Positions 25,646 through 34,375 of a stretch of 49,044 nucleotides of DNA are shown in pieces (position 1 is the stretch's first letter; each line of letters starts with the position of its first letter). The position numbers and the translations under genes are program-made. The DNA comes from Paraburkholderia humisilvae (GTDB lineage Bacteria; Pseudomonadota; Gammaproteobacteria; Burkholderiales; Burkholderiaceae): the NCBI RefSeq assembly GCF_902859855.1, contig NZ_CADIKH010000047.1:1-49044 (forward strand), read 5' to 3'. Below the pieces are notes generated by a model. That model had not been told where the DNA came from. It saw only the letters and a program-made list of their open reading frames with translations, and did not search any database.

Positions 25646-28366
25646 CTAGGTCTTGCCTGTTTCACCCGCGGTCGGAATCTGCGGCGGCACCGATTCGGTC
25701 TGCCCGGTGGACGGCGGCGCCGGACGTGGCTCGTGCGAGACATCGCGGGCGGGCGGCGTCGTCAATCCTACCCCGCCGGCGCCGCTGCCCGCTGCGGCGA
25801 ACCCCGGCATTGCACTGGTCTTCGGCCGCAATGCGCTCGCCGCCCCGTCTTTATGCGCCGTGCTCCCCGGATGCATCTGATGGGCAGCGGCTTCGCGCGT
25901 CGACATCGACGCGACCGCGGCGTCGGAAAACGGTTCACCCTGCTCGTCCTGCGCGCCGGTGAAGATGCGCATCTGCGGAACCGGAATCTCGATGCCCGCT
26001 TCGTCCATCTTGCGCTTCAGACGCTGATTGAACGCGCGCGCAACGCTCCACTGCTGAAGCGGCCGCGTCTTGATCTGCCCTTTGACGACCATCCAGTTCG
26101 GATCGAACCGGTCCAGCCCCCATACTTCGACCGGTCCGAGCATCTCGCGCCGGTAGCGGAAATCGGCCATCAGGTCCGCACCGACTGCGCGAATCAGCTG
26201 TGTGACCTGATCGACATCGGCCGAAAACGGCACGCGCACTTCGAACACCGCATACGCAAAATCGCGTGACAGATTCTTCACAATCTTGATCTGCGAGAAC
26301 GGAATCGCGTGAATCGCGCCTTGACCGTCGCGCAACCGCACGGTGCGGATCGACAGATACTCAACCGTGCCCGCATGCCCGCCGTCGACGTCGATCCAGT
26401 CACCGACCGAGATCGTGTCTTCGAGGATGATGAAAAGCCCGGTGATCAGATCGGCCACCAGCGATTGCGCGCCGAAGCCGATCGCCAGACCGATGACGCC
26501 CGCGCCCGCCAGCAGCGGTGTGACGTTGATGCCCAGATTCGCCGCGGTAACAATGCCGGCGATGGTCAGAATCAGCACGAAAAGCACATTGCGCAGCAAG
26601 GGCAGCATCGTGCGCGCGCGCACGCTCGGGTTGCGCGTCTTGTTGCGCGGATTGCCCGGGTTCAGCGCCTCGAGAATCGCGGTGTCGATCAGAATCCAGA
26701 CGAGCCACGACAGGAACAGCGTCACGACGATCGCCGTCATCGCATGCGCGATGCCGCGCGCGGTCACGCTCTCTTCGATGATCTGCGCCAGCGACACATC
26801 CCACAGCCGCGACGCGAGTTCGAGGTACGCGAGCCAGATAAACAGCATCAGCAGCGTGCCGGCGAAACGCGTCAACCGGGTCACATACGGTGAGCGCCGC
26901 CGCCGGCGTGCGCTTTGCGGTCGCGTGACGCGCATCACGATCGCCGACAGGAAGAAGGCAAGCACCAGCAGCAGTGCGGTGACCACTGAGATCTGCAGTA
27001 CGTTTTCGCCGCTGCCCATTCCACCGATCGTCGCGACCACCGACGCGATCGCGAGCACCAGCATCGGCAGATGCCACAACGAGCCGAGCACGTCGAACGC
27101 ATCGGTCGCCACCTTGTGGCCATGCCGCTGTTCGTACGACCGGTTGCGGATCAGATGCGCGACTGGCCGGCGAAAGGCAATCGCGAAATACGCGGTCAAC
27201 GCGGCGGCCGCCATGTTCGACACGGTCGACACGAGTGCGGCGAGATTGGTGCCGAGCTGATGCGCGACTTCGTAGTTCGTCGCCGCGTCGCCGAGCGCGC
27301 TGCAGATACCGATTGCGAACAGCAACCGGCGCGCATGTTCGATCAGCAGTTGCACCGCCGCGCGGCGATGGCCGGAGCCGAACAGCGAAAACATGATCAG
27401 GCAGATCGCCGAAAACACCGCACCCGCGACGATCGCGTACGCGATCACCATCGCGAGCGTGCGGCCAAGCGCGTCCGGCATCGAACGCGCGAACATCAGC
27501 GCGGCGACAAACGCGACGATCCACGGACCGACGCGACGCAGTGCGAAGATCAGCAGTTCACGCGTGGTCGGATTCGCATTCAGCCTGACGACGATCCCGT
27601 AGCGCCTGTGCACCTTGCGCTGCGCGTAGATCAGCGCGGCCGCGCAAGCCCCCCAGCCCGCGAGCATGGCAAACATATCGAGCACGACGCGGCCGAACTT
27701 CTCGCGCCCCTGGCTCGACACGATGGTGTACAACTCGTTGCCGGCCGCATTCAGACGTCCAGACCAATAGCTAAGCGGCGTGCGTCCGCGATTGACGTCC
27801 GCCTCGACCGACGCGATCCCCGACGCGATTGCGCCGAGCAGCCCCGGGCTAGGCTGCGCCGGCGCGGCCGGCCCGGCCGGCCCGACGGTTTGCGTCGCTT
27901 CGCGCAGCTTCTTCAGTTGTCCGACGAGCGCGGTGCGCTGGCGATCGTTGTCGAGTGTCGAGATCACGCTGTCGAGCGACCGGTTGAGTTCGGCCTGACT
28001 CGCAGGCGACGGCGCGGACGCCGCTTGCGTAGCCGATGCGGCGGATGCGGGCGACGCCGTCGCGCTGTTGATCAGGCTTTGCAGCGCGGGCAGCACGGGA
28101 CCGCCTGCGGCAAGCGCGATGCGCGGCAGCGGTAGCAGACAGCAGGCAAGCGCGAACCCTGTGCACAGCGCCCAGCGCGCGCGGTATGCAAAGCGGGCAC
28201 CGCGCGCCGCCACGCACGCTACACCGCGTGAAGCAACGCGCATGGCAAGCAGTGCAAGCGCAAAGCACAACGAAAAGATTGCGAACGCCGACACGGGCCA
28301 GCGCGCCGAACACTTACCGGCGTTCGACGCAGCTCGACCTGCACGCCGCAGCGGACATAACTTCAT
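25646..28366 (-). CDS. MscS-family mechanosensitive ion channel (large type)
   Basis: MscS channels open on membrane tension to release solutes after osmotic downshock. This 906-residue protein is of the large, multi-helix type. It has a signal-like N-terminus, a periplasmic Ala/Pro-rich region (about 95-200), then eight or more membrane helices. The conserved pore and beta domain near 620-720 follows: LLAGAGVIGLAIGFGAQSLV, DLITGLFIILEDTISVGDWI, GTVEYLSIRTVRLRDGQGAI and IPFSQIKIVKNLSRD. The alpha/beta vestibule ends with EIPVPQMRIF, and a Pro/Ala-rich cytoplasmic tail closes the protein. It stands alone and is convergent with the dioxygenase gene. The start at 28366 is the first ATG; a somewhat later one is possible. 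Confidence 0.93.
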   Translation of the reverse strand: MKLCPLRRAGRAASNAGKCSARWPVSAFAIFSLCFALALLAMRVASRGVACVAARGARFAYRARWALCTGFALACCLLPLPRIALAAGGPVLPALQSLINSATASPASAASATQAASAPSPASQAELNRSLDSVISTLDNDRQRTALVGQLKKLREATQTVGPAGPAAPAQPSPGLLGAIASGIASVEADVNRGRTPLSYWSGRLNAAGNELYTIVSSQGREKFGRVVLDMFAMLAGWGACAAALIYAQRKVHRRYGIVVRLNANPTTRELLIFALRRVGPWIVAFVAALMFARSMPDALGRTLAMVIAYAIVAGAVFSAICLIMFSLFGSGHRRAAVQLLIEHARRLLFAIGICSALGDAATNYEVAHQLGTNLAALVSTVSNMAAAALTAYFAIAFRRPVAHLIRNRSYEQRHGHKVATDAFDVLGSLWHLPMLVLAIASVVATIGGMGSGENVLQISVVTALLLVLAFFLSAIVMRVTRPQSARRRRRSPYVTRLTRFAGTLLMLFIWLAYLELASRLWDVSLAQIIEESVTARGIAHAMTAIVVTLFLSWLVWILIDTAILEALNPGNPRNKTRNPSVRARTMLPLLRNVLFVLILTIAGIVTAANLGINVTPLLAGAGVIGLAIGFGAQSLVADLITGLFIILEDTISVGDWIDVDGGHAGTVEYLSIRTVRLRDGQGAIHAIPFSQIKIVKNLSRDFAYAVFEVRVPFSADVDQVTQLIRAVGADLMADFRYRREMLGPVEVWGLDRFDPNWMVVKGQIKTRPLQQWSVARAFNQRLKRKMDEAGIEIPVPQMRIFTGAQDEQGEPFSDAAVASMSTREAAAHQMHPGSTAHKDGAASALRPKTSAMPGFAAAGSGAGGVGLTTPPARDVSHEPRPAPPSTGQTESVPPQIPTAGETGKT

Positions 28367-28538
28367 GACGGGCAGTGACTCAACGGCAGAGGGCCAAGTT
28401 TAGCCGCAGTTGCACCCGCAAAGCCGGATACAGGTGCGGCGATTGCGTAACGGAATGTTAGATCGCTTGCGCAGACACGCAATCCGCGTTCCGCGGTGCA
28501 ACATCCGCCGTCAAATGCCCGTCAGACGACACGCACCA

Positions 28539-29015
28539 CTATTTGTCCATCTGCTTTTGTGCGTCGCTCGTATCGCTGGATGACGCGGCGGAATTGGCCG
28601 CGGTATCGCTCGACCACTGTTGCAGCCTGCGACCCGCCGCTTCGAGCCCCGCGCCCGCAGTGCCCGCGGCCTTGCCGAGCGCCGCCTGGGTCGCGCTTGC
28701 CGCATCATGCAGATTGGCTTGCGCAGTCGATGCGAGATGACTCGGGTCGATATTCACGGTGGCAGCCGGGTTCGACGCATCGGAGGCCGCGGTCGCGACG
28801 TTCTGCTCAACGGTCGCGCGCGCGGCATCGGTCTGCTGGCCGACATAGCTTGCAGCCTGGTCGAGCTTCTGCCCTGCCTGCTGCGCCACGTCGTTGAGCT
28901 TGCTTGCCGCCTGTCCAGCCGTCGCATCGTTTTTCTGGCATGCGGCAAGCCCACCGAGCAAGGCGGCGGTGAACACGGTACAGCGCAGCAGCGGATAACG
29001 GGAGAATGGATTCAT
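28539..29015 (-). CDS. Ala/Gln-rich lipoprotein with LEA-like helical repeats
   Basis: The 158-residue product has a lipoprotein signal peptide ending in the lipobox LGGLAAC (Cys26), so it should be lipid-anchored. The mature chain is nearly all Ala, Gln, Asp, Thr and Ser with repeating segments such as AASKLNDVAQQAGQKLDQAA and AASYVGQQTDAARATVEQNV. These predict amphipathic helices similar in character to late-embryogenesis-abundant (LEA) stress proteins. Its ATG overlaps the stop of the GNAT gene (ATGA), so the two are translationally coupled. Function is unknown; a role in envelope stress or desiccation is only a guess. Confidence 0.75.
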   Translation of the reverse strand: MNPFSRYPLLRCTVFTAALLGGLAACQKNDATAGQAASKLNDVAQQAGQKLDQAASYVGQQTDAARATVEQNVATAASDASNPAATVNIDPSHLASTAQANLHDAASATQAALGKAAGTAGAGLEAAGRRLQQWSSDTAANSAASSSDTSDAQKQMDK

Positions 29016-29509
29016 TGAGGAATGTGCGCCGCGACGAGCGGCTTCTGCATGCGAAAGCGTTTCAATGATACGCCGTTGCGTTCGACATCCTCTTCTGCGA
29101 GCACATGAAACCCGGCCCGCTCGAAGCTGCGCTTTGCGCTCGCGCTCGCATGCGCGGTCAGCAACGGCGTGCCTGCCGCGCGTGCAACCGCTTCGAAGCG
29201 CGCCAGCAGCGTCCAGGCAATGCCCTGCCCCGCAAACGCAGGCGCTGTATACAGCATCTGCACATGATCGGCAGGATGCAACTGCCCGAACGCGGCAATC
29301 GTGTCGTCCGCAACCGCGACGAGCGTCAGGCCCTGCGCGAGACGCGAACTGAACGCGTCGAGATCGTCAACCGACGCCGCCCATGCGGCGCGTCCAGCCT
29401 CATCGTAATGTGATGCGGCAAGCTGCATTACCGCGTCACGAAACAGCTCGGCGAGCACAGGCGGATCGCCGGCTCGAAGGGTTCGCCACTCAATATGATT
29501 GATTGCCAT
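29012..29509 (-). CDS. GNAT-family N-acetyltransferase
   Basis: A 165-residue acetyl-CoA-dependent acetyltransferase. It shows the GNAT order: LAELFRDAVMQLAASHYDE, a beta strand LVAVADDTIAAFGQLHP, the strand-4/acetyl-CoA loop VQMLYTAPAFAGQGIAWTLL (the Q/R-x-x-G-x-G/A motif appears as A-G-Q-G-I-A) and the C-terminal ASASAKRSFERAGFHVLAEE. The ATG at 29509 (MAINHIEWR) is favoured over the longer frame from 29569. The target amine is unknown. Its stop overlaps the start of the lipoprotein gene, an unusual pairing that suggests cotranslation. Confidence 0.88.
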   Translation of the reverse strand: MAINHIEWRTLRAGDPPVLAELFRDAVMQLAASHYDEAGRAAWAASVDDLDAFSSRLAQGLTLVAVADDTIAAFGQLHPADHVQMLYTAPAFAGQGIAWTLLARFEAVARAAGTPLLTAHASASAKRSFERAGFHVLAEEDVERNGVSLKRFRMQKPLVAAHIPQ

Positions 29510-29607
29510 TGCTTCACCATTCTTCGCGTTTCTGTCGTGCTTCTGTCGAGATCGAAGGAGTAGACTCATTGGCGACCAACGTGTTCCATCCTCAACGGAG
29601 GCATTCG

Positions 29608-30189
29608 ATGGCAGCTAAAAAGATTCTCTTTTTAACCGGCGATTTCGCCGAAGATTATGAAACGATGGTGCCCTTTCAGGCACTGCAGGCCGTCGGCCAT
29701 CGCGTCGATGCAGTGTGCCCGGGCAAGCGTGCGGGCGAACGGATCAAGACCGCGATCCACGACTTCGAGGGCGATCAGACCTACAGCGAAAAACCCGGCC
29801 ACCAGTTCACGCTGAACGCGACCTTCGACGAAATCGAACTCGCGCACTATGACGCACTCGCGATCGCCGGCGGCCGCGCGCCCGAGTATTTGCGGCTCAA
29901 TCAGAAAGTGCTCGACGTGGTGCGCCATTTCGCATCGAGCGGCAAACCCGTCGCGGCGATCTGCCATGCGGCGCAGCTACTCGCGGCCGCCGATGTGATA
30001 CGCGGCAAACGCATTTCCGCGTATCCCGCATGCGCCCCCGAGGTCAGGCTCGCGGGCGGCGAATATGCGGAAATCGCCATCGACGCCGCGCACACCGATG
30101 CGAATTTTGTCACCGCGCCTGCATGGCCCGCTCATCCGGAATGGCTGCGGCAGTTTCTTGTGCTGCTTGGCACGCGCATCGAACTCTAA
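29608..30189 (+). CDS. DJ-1/PfpI-family protein
   Basis: The 193-residue protein has the DJ-1/PfpI flavodoxin-like fold. DFAEDYETMVPFQAL carries the conserved glutamate near residue 15, and AIAGGRAPEYLRLNQKV and PVAAICHAAQLLAAADVIRG contain the nucleophile elbow with Cys119-His120. The Cys-His-Glu set points to a glyoxalase III, deglycase or chaperone-type activity of the YhbO/PfpI sort, not the human DJ-1 subgroup. GGAGG lies six bases before the ATG at 29608. It is divergent from the GNAT-lipoprotein pair and followed by a small membrane-protein gene. Confidence 0.9.
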   Translation: MAAKKILFLTGDFAEDYETMVPFQALQAVGHRVDAVCPGKRAGERIKTAIHDFEGDQTYSEKPGHQFTLNATFDEIELAHYDALAIAGGRAPEYLRLNQKVLDVVRHFASSGKPVAAICHAAQLLAAADVIRGKRISAYPACAPEVRLAGGEYAEIAIDAAHTDANFVTAPAWPAHPEWLRQFLVLLGTRIEL

Positions 30190-30304
30190 ACCGCTCACGC
30201 GACACCTGCGGCGATTGCGCACACGTTGCTCGATTGAGACTTATCCGATGGTCTGAAAAGAGGGGCCTCTCTAAAGTCGACGGCTGACTTCGGAGGCCCG
30301 CTCC

Positions 30305-30631
30305 ATGGACCTGACCAACTGGATCATCATGCTTGCCATCGCGTGGATCGCGGTGGCGTTTTTTTGCCTGCGCAGGCGCGCGGACTGGTCAATAGAAAAC
30401 CGTGCGCGACGCCGCGCGGGTATGCGTCTGATCGCGCAGGCCGTGTTCGCACTGTGGAGCGCCACGCTGATCGTGCTCCGCGGCCTCGCGCTCACCAGCG
30501 CGCACCGCATGCCAGATGCCACGCCGCTTGCGATGCTGATCGCTGCCGCGTTGCTGTCCGCGTGCGGCGCTTACTGGCTGATCCGCGGTGCGAGGCTCCT
30601 CAAGGCGCGCAGACTCTTCGCCGCCTGTTGA
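30305..30631 (+). CDS. Small inner-membrane protein of unknown function
   Basis: A 108-residue protein with three hydrophobic segments: TNWIIMLAIAWIAVAFFCL (residues 4-22), LIAQAVFALWSATLIVLRGLA (about 42-62) and PLAMLIAAALLSACGAYWLI (about 74-93). They are joined by Arg-rich loops that should face the cytoplasm. GGAGG lies nine bases before the ATG at 30305. No family is recognised. It is convergent with the histidine kinase gene. Confidence 0.72.
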   Translation: MDLTNWIIMLAIAWIAVAFFCLRRRADWSIENRARRRAGMRLIAQAVFALWSATLIVLRGLALTSAHRMPDATPLAMLIAAALLSACGAYWLIRGARLLKARRLFAAC

Positions 30632-30804
30632 GCAGTCGCTGAACGATCGCAAACCGTTGGCGGACCGTCACGTCGCTGACGCAATCGGCGCGCAGGCTCA
30701 GTTCAACATGCGAATTTGCGCGAGCCTGAATGAGTAATATCAGCGGGGAACCTCAGCGGACGACATCGGCGGGTAACACCAACGCGTAACGTCGACCTGT
30801 TGCG

Positions 30805-32475
30805 TCAACGTGTACTCAGCGGCCAGATCGCAAAACCGAGGTCCTGCGTGCCGGTCGCTTCTTCGGTGACCTCGTCTTCCTGCGGCAAACGCGAAGCGGA
30901 ATCGGGCAGCGACAGGAAAAACGTGGTGCCGACATCCTCCATCGATTCGGCCCATACCCGCCCGCCGTGACGCTCGACGACCCGGCGCACCATCGCAAGG
31001 CCAATTCCCTCACCCGCGGCGATATCGCCGTGCAAGCGCTGAAACGCATTGAACAGGCGCGGCAACGCGACTTCCGGAATGCCCAGGCCGTTGTCTTTCA
31101 CATAGAAAATGCGCAACGATTGCACGCCCGGCGGAGCGGGCGCGGTGCCGATCTCGATGATGCCGTTGCGTTCCGGATGCAGATAATTCACCGCGTTGCC
31201 GATCAGATTCGCGAACACCTGCTCGAGCGCGGTCGCGTCGCCCCATACACGCGGCAACGTGTGCACGACGACCCGCGCGCGCCGCGCGCGAATCGATACC
31301 TGCATCGCATCGATCACGCGCTGTACGATGTCGCGCACGTCGACCTGCTGGTGCCGATACTCGACACGGCCGACCCTCGACAAGCGCAGCAACGCATCGA
31401 TAATATGCGACGCGCGCAGCACCGCGGTCTGCAGAAAATGCAACGCTTCGCTGATGTCCCCGTCAATCAGACGCTCGATATGCTCGCGCTGCGCGCGTGG
31501 CAGCGACGATTGCCGCACTGCTTTGCGCAGGTCGTCACACGCGTGCAGCAGTTCCTTGGAAAAGCCTTGCAGATTGACCAGCGGCGCGCGTAAATCGTGC
31601 GATACGCTATAGATAAAGGTTTCGTTTTCCTGAGTCTGCTGGCGCAGACTCTCGTTCGTCCGCGCGAGCTCGCCGGCACGCCGCGCGAGATCGAACTGGA
31701 AACGCGCCTGCAACCGCTCGGCTTCGAGCAGCCGGCGGCTCGTCTCATGCAGCGTGCGATCGAGGCGTGCGATCTCATCCGTGCCGGTATCGAGCGGCGC
31801 AAGCGGTTCGTTGCTGGCAAGACGGCTCGCATTGTCGGACAGCAGGTCGAGCCGGCCGCCGACACCGCGCGTGAATAGCCAGCACGCGAGCGCGACGAAG
31901 GCGAGCGAGCCGAGCACCGCCGCGACGATCAGTACTTGCTGCCGCGCCCGCGCCGCCGCCGCCGCACTCGTGCGCAGTGCATCGAGCCGGCGTTCTTCGG
32001 TCTGAAACGCGGCAACCTGCATGCGGAAATTGTCCAGCACATCCGTATTCGCAAGATCCCTGAAGCGCTCGATCACGTCGTGCCGCCGCCCCGAACGCAT
32101 CAGGTCCTGTACGCGGTCCGACCACTGCCGGTACGCTTGCGCCGCCTGACGGATCTGCACCGCGCGCTCGACCTGCGCCGGGTCGTTCGATACGGTCTCG
32201 GCAAGCTGGTCGATGCGCCGGTCGGTGTCGACCCACAGCGACACCGGTGTGCCGACATTGCGCGCGCCGTCCACCACCGCGCCGCGCAGGCGCAGCGACT
32301 CGAGCAGCACCGGATCGAGAATCGCGGTGGTCTGATGCAGCACGTCCTCGCTATGCAGACTCCAATGCTCCGCTTCGCGCGCGTCAGCCTGCGCCTTGAC
32401 GATGCCGGACAGCAACGCCAGTTCGATGACGGCTGGAATCGCAATCAGCAGTAGCCCTTTGGTGGTCAGTCTCAT
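30805..32475 (-). CDS. CHASE3-type membrane sensor histidine kinase, orphan
   Basis: The 556-residue protein has an N-terminal membrane helix (7-27), a ~150-residue periplasmic all-helical sensor of CHASE3-like character, a second membrane helix (about 183-205), a HAMP-like linker and a coiled coil. The kinase core follows: H-box SVSHDLRAPLVNLQGFSKEL with His near 291, N-box VFANLIGNAVNYL, G1 VKDNGLGIP, F-box LFNAFQRLHG and G2 GEGIGLAMVRRVVERHGG. All catalytic motifs are present. The phytochrome/NtrY-like core often phosphorylates a single-domain regulator, but no response regulator is next to it. The signal is unknown. Confidence 0.92.
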   Translation of the reverse strand: MRLTTKGLLLIAIPAVIELALLSGIVKAQADAREAEHWSLHSEDVLHQTTAILDPVLLESLRLRGAVVDGARNVGTPVSLWVDTDRRIDQLAETVSNDPAQVERAVQIRQAAQAYRQWSDRVQDLMRSGRRHDVIERFRDLANTDVLDNFRMQVAAFQTEERRLDALRTSAAAAARARQQVLIVAAVLGSLAFVALACWLFTRGVGGRLDLLSDNASRLASNEPLAPLDTGTDEIARLDRTLHETSRRLLEAERLQARFQFDLARRAGELARTNESLRQQTQENETFIYSVSHDLRAPLVNLQGFSKELLHACDDLRKAVRQSSLPRAQREHIERLIDGDISEALHFLQTAVLRASHIIDALLRLSRVGRVEYRHQQVDVRDIVQRVIDAMQVSIRARRARVVVHTLPRVWGDATALEQVFANLIGNAVNYLHPERNGIIEIGTAPAPPGVQSLRIFYVKDNGLGIPEVALPRLFNAFQRLHGDIAAGEGIGLAMVRRVVERHGGRVWAESMEDVGTTFFLSLPDSASRLPQEDEVTEEATGTQDLGFAIWPLSTR

Positions 32476-32653
32476 TGAGGCGCGAAGAAGGTTCGTCGCG
32501 CCGCCGGGCGGCGCACGCGGGACGGAACATTATGTCGTTGTTTGAGTAGCGTGACAAAGATCGCACGAGGCGCTCATGCAAACAACGATCGTAATGGAAA
32601 TGGAAGTCGATGCCCGTTAATGGAACATTGCATCGCCCCATGTTAGAGCAATC

Positions 32654-32668
32654 GCACTCTCATAGTGC
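32654..32668. promoter_or_regulatory. NtrC-like binding site upstream of amt
   Basis: GCAC and GTGC are separated by seven bases, with an extended dyad (GCACT and AGTGC, flanked by ATC and GAT). This matches the NtrC half-site spacing. It lies about 155 bases before the predicted sigma-54 start site, a usual enhancer distance. Confidence 0.6.
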
Positions 32669-32789
32669 GCGATAGAGATACACCGGGACACGCCCGGCGG
32701 CATGCATCGCAGCGAAGCCAGGCCATACCGGCCTCTGTCATCCCATTTCAGTGCGAATCCGCACCGGCACGAAGCATGTTCGGGCCACA

Positions 32790-32806
32790 TTGGCCCATTT
32801 CTTGCA
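32790..32806 (+). promoter_or_regulatory. Sigma-54 (RpoN) promoter of the ammonium transporter
   Basis: TTGGCCC, then four bases, then TTGCA keeps the invariant GG (-24) and GC (-12) at exact spacing. The predicted start site is near 32817, about 30 bases before the ATG at 32848. This fits nitrogen-limitation control. Confidence 0.7.
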
Positions 32807-32847
32807 CGCGACGCCCGCTTTTTGCGCAAAACAGCTTTCACCGCCCA

Positions 32848-34050
32848 ATGGACAACCTCAAAACCGGCACCGATACCCTCTTTCTGCTGCTCGGCTCCGC
32901 GATGGTGCTCGCGATGCACGCGGGCTTCGCGTTTCTCGAACTCGGCACGGTCCGGAAAAAGAATCAGGTCAACGCGCTCGTGAAGATTCTCATCGACTTT
33001 TCAGTGTCGACGATCGCGTATTTTTTCATCGGCTACACGATTGCATACGGCGTGCGGTTCTTCGACAGCGCGTCGATTCTCGCCGCGCATGACGGTTACG
33101 CGCTGGTGCGCTTCTTCTTCCTGCTGACGTTCGCCGCCGCGATCCCCGCGATCGTGTCGGGCGGTATAGCAGAACGGTCGAAATTCAATCCGCAACTGTT
33201 CGCGACCTTCGTGCTGGTCGGCTTCGTCTACCCGTTCTTCGAAGGGATCGCCTGGAACAACCGCTTCGGCATCCAGGGCTGGCTCGCCGCGACCTTCGGC
33301 GCGCCGTTTCACGACTTTGCCGGCTCGGTGGTCGTGCACGCTTTCGGCGGCTGGGTCGCGTTGCCGGCCGTGCTGCTGCTCGGCGCGCGACACGGGCGCT
33401 ATCACCGTGACGGCCGGATTGCCGCCCATCCGCCATCGAATATTCCATTTCTCGCGCTGGGCGCGTGGGTGCTAGCGGTCGGCTGGTTCGGCTTTAACGT
33501 GATGAGCGCGCAGACCATCGACAGGATCAGCGGTCTCGTCGCGGTCAATTCGCTGATGGCGATGGCCGGCGGCACGCTGACCGCATGGCTCGCGGGCCGC
33601 AACGATCCGGGCTTCGCGTACAACGGTCCGCTCGCGGGGCTCGTCGCCGTTTGCGCGGGCTCCGACGTGATGCACCCGCTCGGCGCGCTCGTGACGGGCG
33701 GGCTCGCCGGCGTGCTCTTCGTCCATATGTTCACGTGTGTGCAGAACCGCTGGCGCATCGACGACGTGCTCGGCGTATGGCCGCTGCATGGCTTGTGCGG
33801 CGCATGGGGCGGCATCGCGGCCGGCATCTTCGGACAGCGCGCCCTGGGCGGCCTCGGCGGCGTATCGTTCGCCGCGCAACTGATTGGCACACTCGGCGGA
33901 ATCGCGATCGCCACCGCGGGCGGCACGATTGTGTACGGCGCGATTCGCGCGGCGGTCGGCCTGCGTCTGACTCAGGAAGAAGAGTTCGACGGCGCCGATC
34001 TGTCGATTCACCGGATTTCGTCGACGCCGGAACGCGAAACGGTTCTCTGA
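32848..34050 (+). CDS. amt: Ammonium transporter (Amt/MEP/Rh family)
   Basis: Amt proteins are trimeric 11-helix channels that take up ammonium. The 400-residue protein has the family start GTDTLFLLLGSAMVLAMHAG and SGGIAERSKF. The two pore histidines lie in DFAGSVVVHAFGGW and WPLHGLCGAWGG. GLVAVCAGSDVMHPLGALVTG is also conserved. There is no signal peptide. The start at 32848 is the first residue of family homology; its ribosome site is weak. The sigma-54 promoter and NtrC-like site upstream suggest induction in nitrogen limitation. A glnK gene, often next to amt, is missing. The C-terminal tail (about 30 residues) is the usual site for PII contact. Confidence 0.94.
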   Translation: MDNLKTGTDTLFLLLGSAMVLAMHAGFAFLELGTVRKKNQVNALVKILIDFSVSTIAYFFIGYTIAYGVRFFDSASILAAHDGYALVRFFFLLTFAAAIPAIVSGGIAERSKFNPQLFATFVLVGFVYPFFEGIAWNNRFGIQGWLAATFGAPFHDFAGSVVVHAFGGWVALPAVLLLGARHGRYHRDGRIAAHPPSNIPFLALGAWVLAVGWFGFNVMSAQTIDRISGLVAVNSLMAMAGGTLTAWLAGRNDPGFAYNGPLAGLVAVCAGSDVMHPLGALVTGGLAGVLFVHMFTCVQNRWRIDDVLGVWPLHGLCGAWGGIAAGIFGQRALGGLGGVSFAAQLIGTLGGIAIATAGGTIVYGAIRAAVGLRLTQEEEFDGADLSIHRISSTPERETVL

Positions 34051-34216
34051 GCGCAGCGGCCGGTGCCTGGGTACGCCTGGGTACTGAAGTGGAAAATAGG
34101 TGCGCGATGACCCCACGAAGTCTCCATCGCACACGCGATGCGGGCGTACAACAGGCTCCGGCCTCGCCGCCGCCCATGGCGCCCCGTTTAGCGAACAGCA
34201 ATGATAGACTTGCGCA

Positions 34217-34266
34217 CCGGAGATGGCATTCTCCCTTAACTGCCCTCGTGGCTGATGATGCCTGCT
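34217..34266 (+). promoter_or_regulatory. Fluoride riboswitch (crcB motif)
   Basis: The aptamer can be followed piece by piece: GGAGATGGCATTCTCC (34219-34234) forms the first stem, with GATGG in the loop position expected of the crcB motif. AACTGCC and GGCTGATG (34239-34257) form the second stem and pseudoknot. ATGCC (34258-34262) closes with GGCAT. This matches the known fluoride aptamer order and stands 110 bases before a fluoride-channel gene. Confidence 0.88.
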
Positions 34267-34297
34267 TCGTCCGGCTGACCTCGGACGCCGCATCATC
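34254..34297 (+). promoter_or_regulatory. Expression-platform hairpin competing with the fluoride aptamer
   Basis: GATGATGC (34254-34261), which includes the 3' part of the aptamer, can pair with GCATCATC (34290-34297) around an inner CGTCCG/CGGACG stem. Forming this long hairpin would break the aptamer's closing stem. No U-run follows, so control may be through Rho or translation rather than intrinsic termination. Confidence 0.6.
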
Positions 34298-34375
34298 ACG
34301 CCAGGAGTTCAGCGTTGTTCGCGTGCGGTTCATCGTCAGCCGGGTTCGTCGACGTTCCGACTTTCCAGGCCTTCC

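Noticed and set aside
27071..28135. A 354-codon plus-strand open frame opposite the MscS gene
   Set aside because: Arg/Asp/His-rich complement of a clear MscS gene, no ribosome site or domain.
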